This document shows positions 9,048 through 16,899 of a stretch of 64,000 nucleotides of DNA, piece by piece. The DNA comes from CAXMQZ01 sp963719055 (lineage in GTDB: Bacteria; Acidobacteriota; Thermoanaerobaculia; Multivoradales; JAHEKO01). Each line of letters opens with the position of its first letter. The stretch's first letter is position 1. Location: contig CAVRAU010000001.1 of the NCBI GenBank assembly GCA_963719055.1, positions 124,001 to 188,000 on the forward strand, written 5' to 3'. The translations under genes and the position numbers were made by a program. The notes under the pieces were generated by a model. That model saw only the letters and a list, made by a program, of their open reading frames with translations. It did no database searches and was not told the DNA's origin.

Positions 9048-9667
9048 ATGAAGAACACCATCCCCGAAGTCGACGCCTATATCGACAGCGGCCGCTGAAT
9101 TCGCTCAGCCGATCTTGAAGAAGACTGCGTCAGCTGTTCCACCACGCCTGCCCAGAGATTCAGGAGACCATCAAATGGAGCTCACCCTTCTTCGAATTCA
9201 AGGGGATCGTGGGCAACATGAGCGCCTTCACGCAGCACGTCAGCTACGGATTCTGGAAAGCAGGGCTGATGAGCGACCCGGAAGGTATCCTTGAGAAGGC
9301 GGGGAACACAGAGATGGCCGTGTTGAAGGCCAGGAGTATCGACGATCTACCCGACGACGCGGTCTTGATCTGCTATATCGAGGAGGCGGTTCAGCTCAAC
9401 GAGATGGGAATCAAAGTTCCGCGTACCCGACCCACCGAGGCCATCAAAGAGTTGGTGATCCCCGATGACATCAGGGCTGCGCTAAGACAGAGCGAGAAGG
9501 CATTCGCTACGTTCGAGACTTTCAGCTACAGCAATCGCAAGGAGTACGTCGAGTGGGTAACCGAGGCCAAACGGCAGTCGACCCGCGAAAAGCGACTGGC
9601 GACCGCGCTGGAGTGGATGGCCGAGGGCAAGCCACGAAACTGGAAGTACATGAAGGATTGGAGGTAG
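9048..9667 (+). CDS. DUF1801 (YdhG/YdeI-like) protein, split by two frame changes
   Basis: The protein reads in three frames. From ATG 9048 it gives MKNTIPEVDAYIDSG and then a TGA at 9096. One frame over it continues AAEFAQPILKK, and from about 9125 in the third frame LRQLFHHACPEIQETIKW runs open to 9667. Joined, this is a full DUF1801 protein with the conserved W..P.FE..GIV.NM.AF..HVS.GFWK block and a C-terminal YdeI-type Lys-rich tail (REKRLATALEWMAEGK). The two shifts lie about 30 bases apart. The rest of the gene is intact, which favours sequence indels over decay. As read, only the part from ATG 9218 would be translated. It is followed two bases later by the TfoX-like gene. Confidence 0.7.
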
Positions 9668-9669
9668 GC

Positions 9670-9999
9670 GTGGCCTATTCCGAGCATTTGGCAGATCGAA
9701 CTCGCGTCGCCCTTATCGCCTCCCGAGACCTGGAGGAACGCCGGATGTTCGGCGGTCTGGCCTTCATGGTCAACGGCCATATGTGCTGCGGGATTGTCGG
9801 CGAAGAGCTGATGGTGCGGGTCGGACCCGACCTCTATCAATCCTCCCTGGCTCAGCCCCATACTCGTGAGATGGACTTTACCGGCAAGCCTCTCGAGGGC
9901 ATGGTCTACGTCGGTACCGAAGGGTTGGCGACCGAGCACCAACTCGGACAATGGGTGCAGCGGGGTCTCGCCTACGTTTCCACCCTGCCCACGAAGTGA
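9670..9999 (+). CDS. TfoX N-terminal domain protein
   Basis: A 109-residue protein with the TfoX/Sxy N-terminal domain, shown by RRMFGGLAFMVNGHMCCGI followed by LMVRVGPD. The C-terminal TfoX domain is absent, so this is the short stand-alone form often found beside DUF1801 genes in bacteria, as here. The GTG at 9670 starts two bases after the DUF1801 stop; the frame stays open further upstream but that part is inside the DUF1801 gene. Stand-alone TfoX-N proteins have no firm biochemical role. Confidence 0.85.
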   Translation: MAYSEHLADRTRVALIASRDLEERRMFGGLAFMVNGHMCCGIVGEELMVRVGPDLYQSSLAQPHTREMDFTGKPLEGMVYVGTEGLATEHQLGQWVQRGLAYVSTLPTK

Positions 10000-10040
10000 T
10001 GTCGCAGTCCCGGTTTGCCAGATCGGTATCGGTCTGACTT

Positions 10041-10074
10041 GCCGACCGCCGTCTTCACGAAACCCGCGGTCGGC
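10041..10074. other. 9-bp inverted repeat, possible weak terminator
   Basis: GCCGACCGC at 10041-10049 is perfectly complementary to GCGGTCGGC at 10066-10074 across a 16-base spacer. It lies between the TfoX-like gene and the secreted protein at 10122. There is no T-run, so Rho-independent termination is uncertain. Confidence 0.4.
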
Positions 10075-10121
10075 GACTGACGTATACTGAGGCGTCTTCA
10101 ACAACAAAAGGAGGAATTGTG

Positions 10122-10664
10122 ATGAAGAACCTTTTAGAGGTGGCTTTGGTGAGTCTTGTCGTGATCGCAACCGTCTCGCCCACCAGGGCCGACACCCTGA
10201 CCGCGCAGCAGGTTTTCGATCACCTCAAGGACCTGGAAGGGACCTGGGAGGGTGAGCCGGAAGGATCAGGCGAAGAAGCCAAGGCCGAAGCCGAGGCTGC
10301 TGGCACGGTGACCCACGAGATTCAGATCTCTGCAGCCGGCACCGTGGTCATGGAAACCATGGGCCCTGATACCGATCACGAGATGATCAACATGTACCAC
10401 CTGGATGGTGAAGACCTGGTCTTGACGCACTATTGTGCCGGCGGCAATCAACCTCGGATGCGGCTCAACATGTCCGAGAGCACAGCGGACCAACTGGTCT
10501 TCGACTTCGCCGGTGGGACGAATCTCGATCCGCAGGTGGACAATCACATCCATTCCGCCCGCATCGAACTGGTCGACGGCGACCACATGGAAAGCGTCTG
10601 GAAAGCCTACTCAGGAGGCGAAGAGGTCGCCACCATGACCTTCCACCTGGCTCGCACCGACTAG
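10122..10664 (+). CDS. Secreted DUF1579-like hypothetical protein
   Basis: A 180-residue protein with a signal peptide (hydrophobic LLEVALVSLVVIATVSP, cleavage near TRADT). The mature part begins with an LKDLEGTWEGE motif and continues as an antiparallel beta-type sequence, resembling lipocalin-like or DUF1579 proteins, so a small periplasmic ligand-binding barrel is plausible. AAAGGAGG lies 8 bases before the ATG. TATACT at 10083-10088 could be a -10 element, though no good -35 is seen. It converges on the FabH gene. Function unknown. Confidence 0.7.
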   Translation: MKNLLEVALVSLVVIATVSPTRADTLTAQQVFDHLKDLEGTWEGEPEGSGEEAKAEAEAAGTVTHEIQISAAGTVVMETMGPDTDHEMINMYHLDGEDLVLTHYCAGGNQPRMRLNMSESTADQLVFDFAGGTNLDPQVDNHIHSARIELVDGDHMESVWKAYSGGEEVATMTFHLARTD

Positions 10665-10674
10665 GGACGCGCGC

Positions 10675-11748
10675 CTAGACGCGCATCAGGACGGAGCCCC
10701 AATGAAGACCGGCTCCGAGGGCGGTGAAGGCGACCAGAGATCCCGCGGGTGCCTTACCCTCTTGTCGAGCCTCGAAGAAACACAACGGCAGCGTTGCCGA
10801 GGTGGTATTGCCGTACTTCTGGATGTTGTTGTGCACCTTCTCCGATGGCAAGCCGAGGTACTTCTGAGCCGCTTCGTTGATACGCAGATTCGCCTGATGC
10901 ATGATCAGGAGGTCCAGATCCTCCAGGGTGTGCCCGGTCTGCTCCAAGACCTCGCGAGTGACCTCCGGCATGCGGGTCACAGCCAGCTTGAACACCTGGC
11001 GACCGTCCATCACAGGTACGGTTCTGCCGTCGGCGATCATCTCGGCATCGACCCAGGGCCGATAGGCCGAGCCAACCCCCGGAACCTGCAGGATTTCGCG
11101 GCTCGCCCCATCGCCGTACAACACCGACCCCAGAATGCCCCGGTCCTCCTCCGCGTCATCGGCTTGGAACACCATGGCTCCTGCGGCATCTCCAAAGAGC
11201 ACGATGAGATGTCGATATCTGGAATTCCATTCAAAGACTTCCGGGGCCAGGGGCTCGTCCACGCGCCCGTAGAGGACATCCCAGGTGGTTTCAGAATACG
11301 GCAGAAGCGCAGTGTGGACATCGGTGCCGACGAGCAGGACCGTGCGAGCCAGACCGCTGCGGATGAGGGCATCCACCACCTGCATCCCGTAGGCAAAGCC
11401 GGCGCACTGCTGGCGAATATCCAGGGCTGGCCGGGCCTCGATGCCGAGCTTTTCCTGAATCAGGGTACCGGCACCCGGAAAGTAGTGATCCGGAGTCATG
11501 GTGGCGCAGACAATGTAGTCGACCTCGCTGCCCGCAATGCCGGCATCCTCGAGGGCGGCCCGGCCGGCCTGGGCGCCGATATCGGAGGCGCCGACGCCAG
11601 GCTCCACATAGTAGCGAGTCTCGACCCCGCTCCGTTCGCGTATCCACTGGTCGCTGGTATCCATGATCCGCGACAGCATTTCGTTGTCGATGCGGTTGGG
11701 GGGTACGTGGACTCCCGTCCCTCGAAGTACGGCCCTTGATTGACTCAT
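10675..11748 (-). CDS. 3-oxoacyl-ACP synthase III family protein (FabH-like)
   Basis: A 357-residue thiolase-fold condensing enzyme. The Cys-His-Asn triad is visible: Cys in DIRQQCAGFAYGMQ, His in LLIMHQANLRINEA and Asn in QKYGNTTSATLPL. FabH starts fatty-acid synthesis by joining acetyl-CoA or another acyl-CoA with malonyl-ACP. The ATG at 11748 is chosen because GAGGAG stands six bases upstream; two upstream in-frame starts are less favoured. It is not in a fab operon. It follows the GWxTD and folE genes on the same strand, so a specialised condensing role (branched or polyketide-like primers) cannot be excluded. Confidence 0.9.
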   Translation of the reverse strand: MSQSRAVLRGTGVHVPPNRIDNEMLSRIMDTSDQWIRERSGVETRYYVEPGVGASDIGAQAGRAALEDAGIAGSEVDYIVCATMTPDHYFPGAGTLIQEKLGIEARPALDIRQQCAGFAYGMQVVDALIRSGLARTVLLVGTDVHTALLPYSETTWDVLYGRVDEPLAPEVFEWNSRYRHLIVLFGDAAGAMVFQADDAEEDRGILGSVLYGDGASREILQVPGVGSAYRPWVDAEMIADGRTVPVMDGRQVFKLAVTRMPEVTREVLEQTGHTLEDLDLLIMHQANLRINEAAQKYLGLPSEKVHNNIQKYGNTTSATLPLCFFEARQEGKAPAGSLVAFTALGAGLHWGSVLMRV

Positions 11749-11782
11749 TCCCATCTCCTCACCTCGCGATCGAGCATCCAAT

Positions 11783-12385
11783 TCACTGCCGAACGGAGAT
11801 CCCCGGTAGCCGTCGGTTCAGCGGCCCACGGTACAGCTCCGTGGTCCCGTCCTTCTTGACAAATCTGTAGAGGGTCTCGGGTTTCTTCCCGTCGAGGCCC
11901 TTGTCCGTCTCCTTGGCGTACTCCCAGATTTCCAAGAACTCCCCCCGTCCACGAGGTGCCTGCTCGAAGCGAATCTCTTTGGGTTCACCGTAGAGCACAA
12001 AGATGGTTCCACGGTCTGTCCGATGCCCTCGATACGTCCCCTCGCTGAAGATCCGGTCGGCCTCCTGCGCCCGCTCATCGAACACTGCTTTCTGACCCTT
12101 GGTCGGAAATACGGCTTCGCCACCACGCTTCTCCCAGAACTCACTGATAAAGGCGGCGGCTTCCTCATCGACCTGCAAGCTGAGAAAAAGATCTCGCTCC
12201 TCGTTGGAGGCGATCTGGGCAATCGGCCCCACCAGCCACTGTGAGTAGCGAGGAGACAGGAGGAAGTTGGTCAACTCCTCGGGGTCCTGTCGCTTGCGCT
12301 TGCCTGCCTCGGCCGGAGCGGCCATGGCCAGCGCCAGCAACAAGATGGCCTCAAGAACGACGAAGTAGATCCAGGAATTCTTCAC
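11783..12385 (-). CDS. GWxTD domain-containing secreted protein
   Basis: About 200 residues with an N-terminal hydrophobic stretch (YFVVLEAILLLALAMAAPAEAG) that looks like a signal peptide or membrane anchor. A GWxTD-type domain follows: WLVGPIAQIASNEERDLFLSL, then FWEKRGGEAVFPTKGQ, RGTIFVLYGEPKEIRF and EIWEYAKE. This domain is common in Acidobacteriota and related phyla and has no established function. The GTG at 12385 gives a clean signal peptide but lies inside the 3' end of folE (35-base overlap); a farther GTG at 12412 is possible. It is probably co-translated with folE. Confidence 0.75.
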   Translation of the reverse strand: MKNSWIYFVVLEAILLLALAMAAPAEAGKRKRQDPEELTNFLLSPRYSQWLVGPIAQIASNEERDLFLSLQVDEEAAAFISEFWEKRGGEAVFPTKGQKAVFDERAQEADRIFSEGTYRGHRTDRGTIFVLYGEPKEIRFEQAPRGRGEFLEIWEYAKETDKGLDGKKPETLYRFVKKDGTTELYRGPLNRRLPGISVRQ

Positions 12386-12983
12386 GGACGGGTCGCTGAT
12401 GAAAGGCGCCACGGATGGCGGATGTCACGGTCAAGGCACCAGGCTTCTTCACGCCGCGCATTTCCACACACAGATGCCGAGCCTCGATGACCACCATGGC
12501 ACCCATGGGATTCAACTTCTCCTCCAGAAACCCTACCACCTGCTCCGTCAGCCTCTCTTGAAGCTGCGGTCTCTTGGCGTAGAACTCCAGAATCCGGGCG
12601 AACTTGGACAGACCGATGATGCGATCTCGCGGAATATAGGCGATGTGGGCTCGGCCATAAAAGGGCACCAGATGGTGCGAGCACATGGAGTAGAAGGGGA
12701 TCTCCCTTTCCATGACCATATGGCCGTAATCCTCATCGTTGGGGAATGTCGTGACGCGGGGCTCTGATCCCTCCTTGAGTCCGTGAAACATCTCCATATA
12801 CAGCTTGGCGACCCGGACGTCGGTCTCCTGCAGATTGGGATCGGACGGGTCGAGCTTGAGCTCGGTCAGAATGGCCCGCACATGACCGGCAATCCGTTCC
12901 ACCTGGCCTCTCTCGGCGTCGGTCATGGTGGCCTCGAGCCAAGAGTCGGCGCTTGGCTGGGTCGTAGATCGTTCATCGCTCAT
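12351..12983 (-). CDS. folE: GTP cyclohydrolase I
   Basis: A 210-residue type I GTP cyclohydrolase, which converts GTP to 7,8-dihydroneopterin triphosphate, the first step of folate and pterin synthesis. Zinc and catalytic residues are visible in SMCSHHLVPFYGRAHIAYIP and HLCVEMRGVKKPG; the core IGLSKFARILEFYAKRPQLQERLT is typical. The N-terminus has a short extra segment, normal for the family. The gene overlaps the GWxTD gene downstream and is divergent from the SelW-like gene. No other folate genes are nearby. Confidence 0.97.
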   Translation of the reverse strand: MSDERSTTQPSADSWLEATMTDAERGQVERIAGHVRAILTELKLDPSDPNLQETDVRVAKLYMEMFHGLKEGSEPRVTTFPNDEDYGHMVMEREIPFYSMCSHHLVPFYGRAHIAYIPRDRIIGLSKFARILEFYAKRPQLQERLTEQVVGFLEEKLNPMGAMVVIEARHLCVEMRGVKKPGALTVTSAIRGAFHQRPVREEFLDLLRRS

Positions 12984-13113
12984 ACGAGAATATCTCCTTC
13001 TCCTGGCGCCGCCCCCTCGTTCACAAGCCCCAATCCGGCGCGGTCTGGAATGCGATCAGGGACAGAAGCGGGATTGTACCTTACCCCCACCTCCACCCCG
13101 GCCTCGGAGGGGC

Positions 13114-13130
13114 TATAATGCGCCTGGGAG
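13114..13130 (+). promoter_or_regulatory. -10 element and ribosome binding site of the SelW-like gene
   Basis: A perfect TATAAT at 13114-13119 lies 20 bases before the ATG at 13140, and GGGAG at 13126-13130 stands nine bases before that ATG. No clear -35 hexamer is seen at the usual distance. If used, the transcript would have a very short leader. Confidence 0.45.
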
Positions 13131-13139
13131 ATCAATGCG

Positions 13140-13373
13140 ATGGCGACCCTCACGATCGAATACTGCGTGGTTTGAAACTACCATCCGCGAGCCGCCGGTC
13201 TGGCGGACGACCTCAGAGATCGTTTCGGCATCCAGCCGGAGCTGATCGAAGGCTCGGGTGGAGTTTTTGAGGTGCACCTGGATGGACAATCTGTCTTCTC
13301 CAAGAAGATCACCGGCCGATTCCCCAACCAGGGGGAAGTCGAGGATCTTGTCGCGCAACGTCTCGAGTCTTGA
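13140..13373 (+). CDS. SelW-like Rdx-family selenoprotein (UGA read as Sec)
   Basis: Read through the in-frame TGA at 13173-13175, the frame gives 77 residues starting MATLTIEYCVVU and continuing NYHPRAAGLADDLRDRFG. Cys9 and the TGA-coded residue 12 form a CxxU motif exactly where Rdx-family proteins (SelW/SelT/SelH, thioredoxin-like fold) have CxxC or CxxU. The rest matches the family: LIEGSGGVFEV, the basic SKKITGRFPNQGEVEDLV and a terminal helix. A hairpin with a GGTCT loop follows the TGA. Known bacterial relatives are small thiol-redox proteins with unclear partners. A single nonsense mutation is the alternative, but the match to the Sec position makes it unlikely. Ordinary gene finding would miss this gene. 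Confidence 0.8.
13192..13206 (+). promoter_or_regulatory. Candidate bacterial SECIS hairpin
   Basis: CCGCC (13192-13196) pairs with GGCGG (13202-13206) around the five-base loop GGTCT. The loop begins 21 bases after the TGA codon. Bacterial SECIS elements lie just downstream of the Sec UGA, within the coding region, with a guanine among the first loop bases; the E. coli fdhF loop also contains GGUCU. It should be bound by SelB. Confidence 0.7.
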
Positions 13374-13382
13374 GCCCACCCG

Positions 13383-14630
13383 CTACCGCGGGGATGACCG
13401 GGCTACCAACTGAGCCACAACCTCCATATGCCCCGTTTGGGGGAAGAGGTCTATCAGCACGAGTCTCTCGATCTCGAAGGCCTCGGACAGGTGTCTGAGG
13501 TCTCGTGCCAACGTCGCCGCGTGGCATGAGACATAGGTCAGTCGGCGGGGCCGACGGCTGGACAGCCATCCGCAAACCTGGCGGGATAGCCCTGTTCGGG
13601 GCGGGTCGACCACCACTCGATCGGATCGATCAGGAAGCTTCTCTATCCAGCTCTCCACCGCTGAATGCACCAAACGCAGGTGCTCGAGACGGTTTCGTCG
13701 TGCGTTTCGTTTCAGAAAGCGACCGGCAACGCGGTCCCCCTCGACGGCCACTACCTGGTCATAGTGCATCGCCAAGGGAAGGCTGAAGAGTCCGACACCG
13801 GCGTACAAGTCGAATGCCTGGTTACCTCGCCACGGCCCGACCACGTGTTCCGTCAATTTCTCGAGAAGTCCATGATGAGCCTGAAAGAAGCATCGAGCGT
13901 CCAGCTCATAGCTCAGCTCCCCAACCTTGATCTGCACCTCGCCCTGGGGCAACAAAGGAGTCTGAGGAGCGGTGCTCAGAGCTCCTCCGTCTCCGACCAC
14001 CATGTCCAGTCTCTTGGGTGGCACCGGGGGTAGGGCTTGCGCCAGTGACGCAAGCTGGCCCTCCAGCTCCGGGACCAGGATCGGGCACGTGTCCACCGTC
14101 ACCAGCTCGCTACCGCGCCGGGCTCGAAACCCCACGCGCAGATCCTCCCCCTGGCCTGCGGTGTGAACCTGAACGCGTTGACGGTAGGCCCAGGCCGCGC
14201 CCCTGACGAGCTCCGCGGGAGCTGTTGCCGGGACGCCACCCAATCGGGAGAGAGTCTCGCGAACTGCCTCGGCTTTGAGCTCCGACTGCAGCTCGTCCTC
14301 CAGATGCTGGAGGTCGCAACCACCACATTGGCCGAAATGGGGGCATGGCGGAGTTCGTCGGCCCGGGCCCGCTGTCAGAACCTCGAGGATCTCGGCTCTG
14401 CCATAGTCCGTGCGGCGCTCGACCAGGCGAACCCGTAGGCGGTCGCCCGGCGCCGAGCGCGGTATGAAGATCGGGATTCCCTGCCAGCGCGCCAGCCCGT
14501 CGCCACCGGCGATGAGCTTCTCCACCACGACCTCCAGCTCATCCACATCGGCCAACCTGGCTCCTGCAGAGACTGGTACTTCAGGCTGAACTGTGGATTC
14601 CTGCTGCGGATTCTCGGTGGGTTCCTTCAT
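13383..14630 (-). CDS. 23S rRNA (uracil-5-)-methyltransferase-type RNA methyltransferase (RlmD/TrmA family)
   Basis: A 415-residue SAM-dependent m5U methyltransferase. An N-terminal TRAM domain (LEVVVEKLIAGGDGLAR) is followed by a Fe-S cluster motif CPHFGQCGGCDLQHL typical of RlmD/RumA, then the methyltransferase core with AFDLYAGVGLFSLPLA and the catalytic region VDPPRTGLSRQV and YVSCHAATLARDL. In the usual motif SCNPxTLARDL, Asn-Pro is here His-Ala, so activity or specificity may differ. The start at 14630 overlaps the end of the RNase Z-like gene by four bases. Confidence 0.9.
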   Translation of the reverse strand: MKEPTENPQQESTVQPEVPVSAGARLADVDELEVVVEKLIAGGDGLARWQGIPIFIPRSAPGDRLRVRLVERRTDYGRAEILEVLTAGPGRRTPPCPHFGQCGGCDLQHLEDELQSELKAEAVRETLSRLGGVPATAPAELVRGAAWAYRQRVQVHTAGQGEDLRVGFRARRGSELVTVDTCPILVPELEGQLASLAQALPPVPPKRLDMVVGDGGALSTAPQTPLLPQGEVQIKVGELSYELDARCFFQAHHGLLEKLTEHVVGPWRGNQAFDLYAGVGLFSLPLAMHYDQVVAVEGDRVAGRFLKRNARRNRLEHLRLVHSAVESWIEKLPDRSDRVVVDPPRTGLSRQVCGWLSSRRPRRLTYVSCHAATLARDLRHLSEAFEIERLVLIDLFPQTGHMEVVAQLVARSSPR

Positions 14631-15469
14631 GGGCTGTCGCTCTGAATACACCCGAAAAGATGCACTTCGGGACCCTCGAGGTCCAGTCTCTCCGCGACCA
14701 GGGTCCGCAACTGCTCACAGCTGTGCCGACGACTCGTGTGGTGAAGAACCAAGTGCTGATTCTCGAATTCGGAGGCCCGCTCGACCAGATCGTCCAAGTG
14801 CATGTGACCGAACCGACGCGCCCTGTCGCGCGAGACCTCGTCGAAGAAAGTGCACTCGATCAGAAGTACAGAAGACTCCAGAATGCGAGGCTCCAGGTCG
14901 AAGACCCCGGGCCCGGTATCGCCACAGTAGGAAAGCCAGACTTTCGATTCCCGGATTTCGACGTCGGTTCCGCGTGCCTTGAGATCTGCCAACTCTCGGC
15001 TGGAGCAGCCTTGATACTCGCTCTTCAGTCGCTTCTTCGCGCGCCGCAGGTGATACCCCAGACTCGGCAGGATGTGATCCGTGGCGAAGGCCTCCACACT
15101 CAGGTCTCTGGCTACAGGAATCCGGTCACCCGGCTCGAGTCGCTGGATCTCGTAGTCATACTCCACTCCCTCGAGCGTCTCTGCGGCGCCGATCAACTGC
15201 TCCAGCCCATCGCCGATCGCAGCCGGGGCGAAGACGCGAGTCGCTTGTGAGTTGTGAAGAGTCCGCAGCGACAAGACGTAGGGCAGCCCCAGGGCATGAT
15301 CCAAATGACCATGAGTGAGAAACACGTCGGCGGCGCCTGCCAGCCTCGTGGCACCGCGCCCGACGTCGAAGACCAGACCAGGCGGATGGACCCGGATCCA
15401 TGTCTCCTCGCCGGCGCGGGAAACCCCTTCGATTCGCAGGTCGCCGAAGGAGAGGCTGTCTATTGCCAC
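14627..15469 (-). CDS. RNase Z-like metallo-beta-lactamase fold protein
   Basis: About 280 residues of MBL fold. The zinc motif HGHLDHALGLP is present, with later ligands in SYCGDTGPG (Asp) and GHMHLDD and VLHHTSRRHS (His). The order and spacing resemble tRNA 3'-endonuclease RNase Z, although the exosite arm of classical RNase Z is not obvious. GTG at 15469 is chosen because the longer frame would run into the preceding gene. It is coupled to the methyltransferase by overlap, so an RNA-processing role is consistent but not proven. Confidence 0.78.
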   Translation of the reverse strand: MAIDSLSFGDLRIEGVSRAGEETWIRVHPPGLVFDVGRGATRLAGAADVFLTHGHLDHALGLPYVLSLRTLHNSQATRVFAPAAIGDGLEQLIGAAETLEGVEYDYEIQRLEPGDRIPVARDLSVEAFATDHILPSLGYHLRRAKKRLKSEYQGCSSRELADLKARGTDVEIRESKVWLSYCGDTGPGVFDLEPRILESSVLLIECTFFDEVSRDRARRFGHMHLDDLVERASEFENQHLVLHHTSRRHSCEQLRTLVAERLDLEGPEVHLFGCIQSDSP

Positions 15470-15489
15470 ACTATGGCTCGACCCAGCGC

Positions 15490-16551
15490 CTAGATCTCTT
15501 GGAAAACAAAGCGGCGCATGGGCTCGAGTCGCTTGGTCACCTCGTCCCAATCTGGCTCCATGAGCCAAAGACTGGCCGCGACCGATGACAGCAACGAGTT
15601 ACCGTCTTGCGGTGTGAAACAGAACCCGACGATCTCCCGGCCGCCGCGGACGATAAGGCTGGGTACGACGACAACGGCCTGAGAGAGAATCCGCCCATAG
15701 TAGCCGTGGTCCCGACCGAAGCTGAAGATCAGATTCGCTTCTTGCTTCTGGGTTGTCGCCACTCGATGGTTCTCGGCCAATCGGCTCGACACTTCATCCA
15801 TCTCGATATCCCGGTTCAAGCGCAACTCGAACCAGATCGAATGCATGTACTGGGTGTTGAGCTTGACCGCACTGGAGAAGAGATCCAGCTCCAGACCCAG
15901 GGTCTCGAAGACCCCGAAGGCATCTCGGGCATGATGGGTGCCGAATTGCGGATCGCCGTGTGTACCCACACTGGGGGCGGGCACGAACTTGTCAACCTGG
16001 GTGATGTCGTTGGCGCGACGCATACACACGAAACGTCCACTCTCGAGCTCGTAGCCTGGCGCCCCAGAAGCCAGGGTCTTGACCAGGGTCGTGATGCTGT
16101 GGGTGTTGCAGGAGACGATCTGTATGTAGTTGTCCTCCCCGGGGACCAGGGCCTCTTCATTGATCCCGCGGGCGTAGGTCTTGCCAAATCCGAACTCGCT
16201 GCCTTGGGCCAGGAAACCGCGGGGACCAGAGATCTTGCTGTAGAGGTCCTCCTTGTTCTGGTTGCCAGCTGGCGTGCAGTCGATCACCACCGTGGCACGC
16301 TCCAACGCCTCTTCCGATTCGTAGCTGACCTTGTGCCCCATTTTCTCGAAGGAATTGATGCGATCCCGGTCCGTCGCGAGTTTCGCTCCACGACTCATCA
16401 GGTGGTTGATTCGGGACTTGTCAAACTCCAGTGGGGTCCTCTTGTGGAAGGTCACCTCGTCGATCCCCAGATAGTGACTGAAATCGGTGAACAGGCCGAT
16501 CAAAGGCTCACCGATGGTGCCGGTACCCACGACATGAACGATTCGCTTCAT
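15490..16551 (-). CDS. Type II (archaeal-type) glyceraldehyde-3-phosphate dehydrogenase homologue
   Basis: A 353-residue protein with the layout of archaeal type II GAPDH: N-terminal GTGTIGEPL, the TFHKRTP segment, FEKMGHKVSYE, ATVVIDCTPAG, the catalytic Cys in IVSCNTHSITTL, the phosphate-site Arg pair in FVCMRRANDITQ, and the C-terminal FTPQDGNSLLSSVAA. It is not the bacterial gapA fold, whose SCTTNCLAP motif is absent. The third residue after the catalytic Cys is His (CNTH) where archaea have Thr (CNTT). The enzyme would interconvert glyceraldehyde-3-phosphate and 1,3-bisphosphoglycerate with NAD(P). No glycolytic neighbours support the role. ATG 16551 has AGAGGGAG upstream. Confidence 0.75.
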   Translation of the reverse strand: MKRIVHVVGTGTIGEPLIGLFTDFSHYLGIDEVTFHKRTPLEFDKSRINHLMSRGAKLATDRDRINSFEKMGHKVSYESEEALERATVVIDCTPAGNQNKEDLYSKISGPRGFLAQGSEFGFGKTYARGINEEALVPGEDNYIQIVSCNTHSITTLVKTLASGAPGYELESGRFVCMRRANDITQVDKFVPAPSVGTHGDPQFGTHHARDAFGVFETLGLELDLFSSAVKLNTQYMHSIWFELRLNRDIEMDEVSSRLAENHRVATTQKQEANLIFSFGRDHGYYGRILSQAVVVVPSLIVRGGREIVGFCFTPQDGNSLLSSVAASLWLMEPDWDEVTKRLEPMRRFVFQEI

Positions 16552-16651
16552 GGCTCCCTCTCTTTTGATTTGGAAGTCGGCTGGTCGAGCACCGGTTCCA
16601 AAACGCGGCAACCGGCGGTTGAATTCCGTTCCAGATTAGCACAAAGAAACG

Positions 16652-16864
16652 CTATCCTCTCCAGGTCGGATCGCGCCTGGCAAACTCGTCGAGTTGCCTG
16701 GGAACTTCGATCAGGGTTCTCGTTACAGTCGGGTCGCAGACGGTGTGTTCGCACTCGTAGGTATAGACATTTCGTTCCTCGGAGCGTGCAAACCCACAGA
16801 GAGTCTGATAGCTGCCACAGTTGCCACATTTGACCGACAGGTTGCGAATATTGATCGATTCCAC
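16652..16864 (-). CDS. Small zinc-ribbon-like hypothetical protein
   Basis: A 70-residue protein with two Cys groups, VKCGNCGSYQTLCGF and YECEHTVCDP, suggesting a small zinc ribbon. The start GTG at 16864 has GGAGAG seven bases upstream and avoids overlap with the divergent gene at 16900; a longer version starting at 16948 is possible. It precedes the GAPDH-like gene on the same strand. I do not recognise the family. Confidence 0.6.
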   Translation of the reverse strand: MESINIRNLSVKCGNCGSYQTLCGFARSEERNVYTYECEHTVCDPTVTRTLIEVPRQLDEFARRDPTWRG

Positions 16865-16899
16865 AGGCAAACTCTCCAAGAAACTGTAGGCTACCAGAG

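Noticed and set aside
9096..9098. In-frame TGA as a second selenocysteine codon
   Set aside because: It is not in a Cys or redox motif; the family continues in a different frame right after it, so it results from a frame change.
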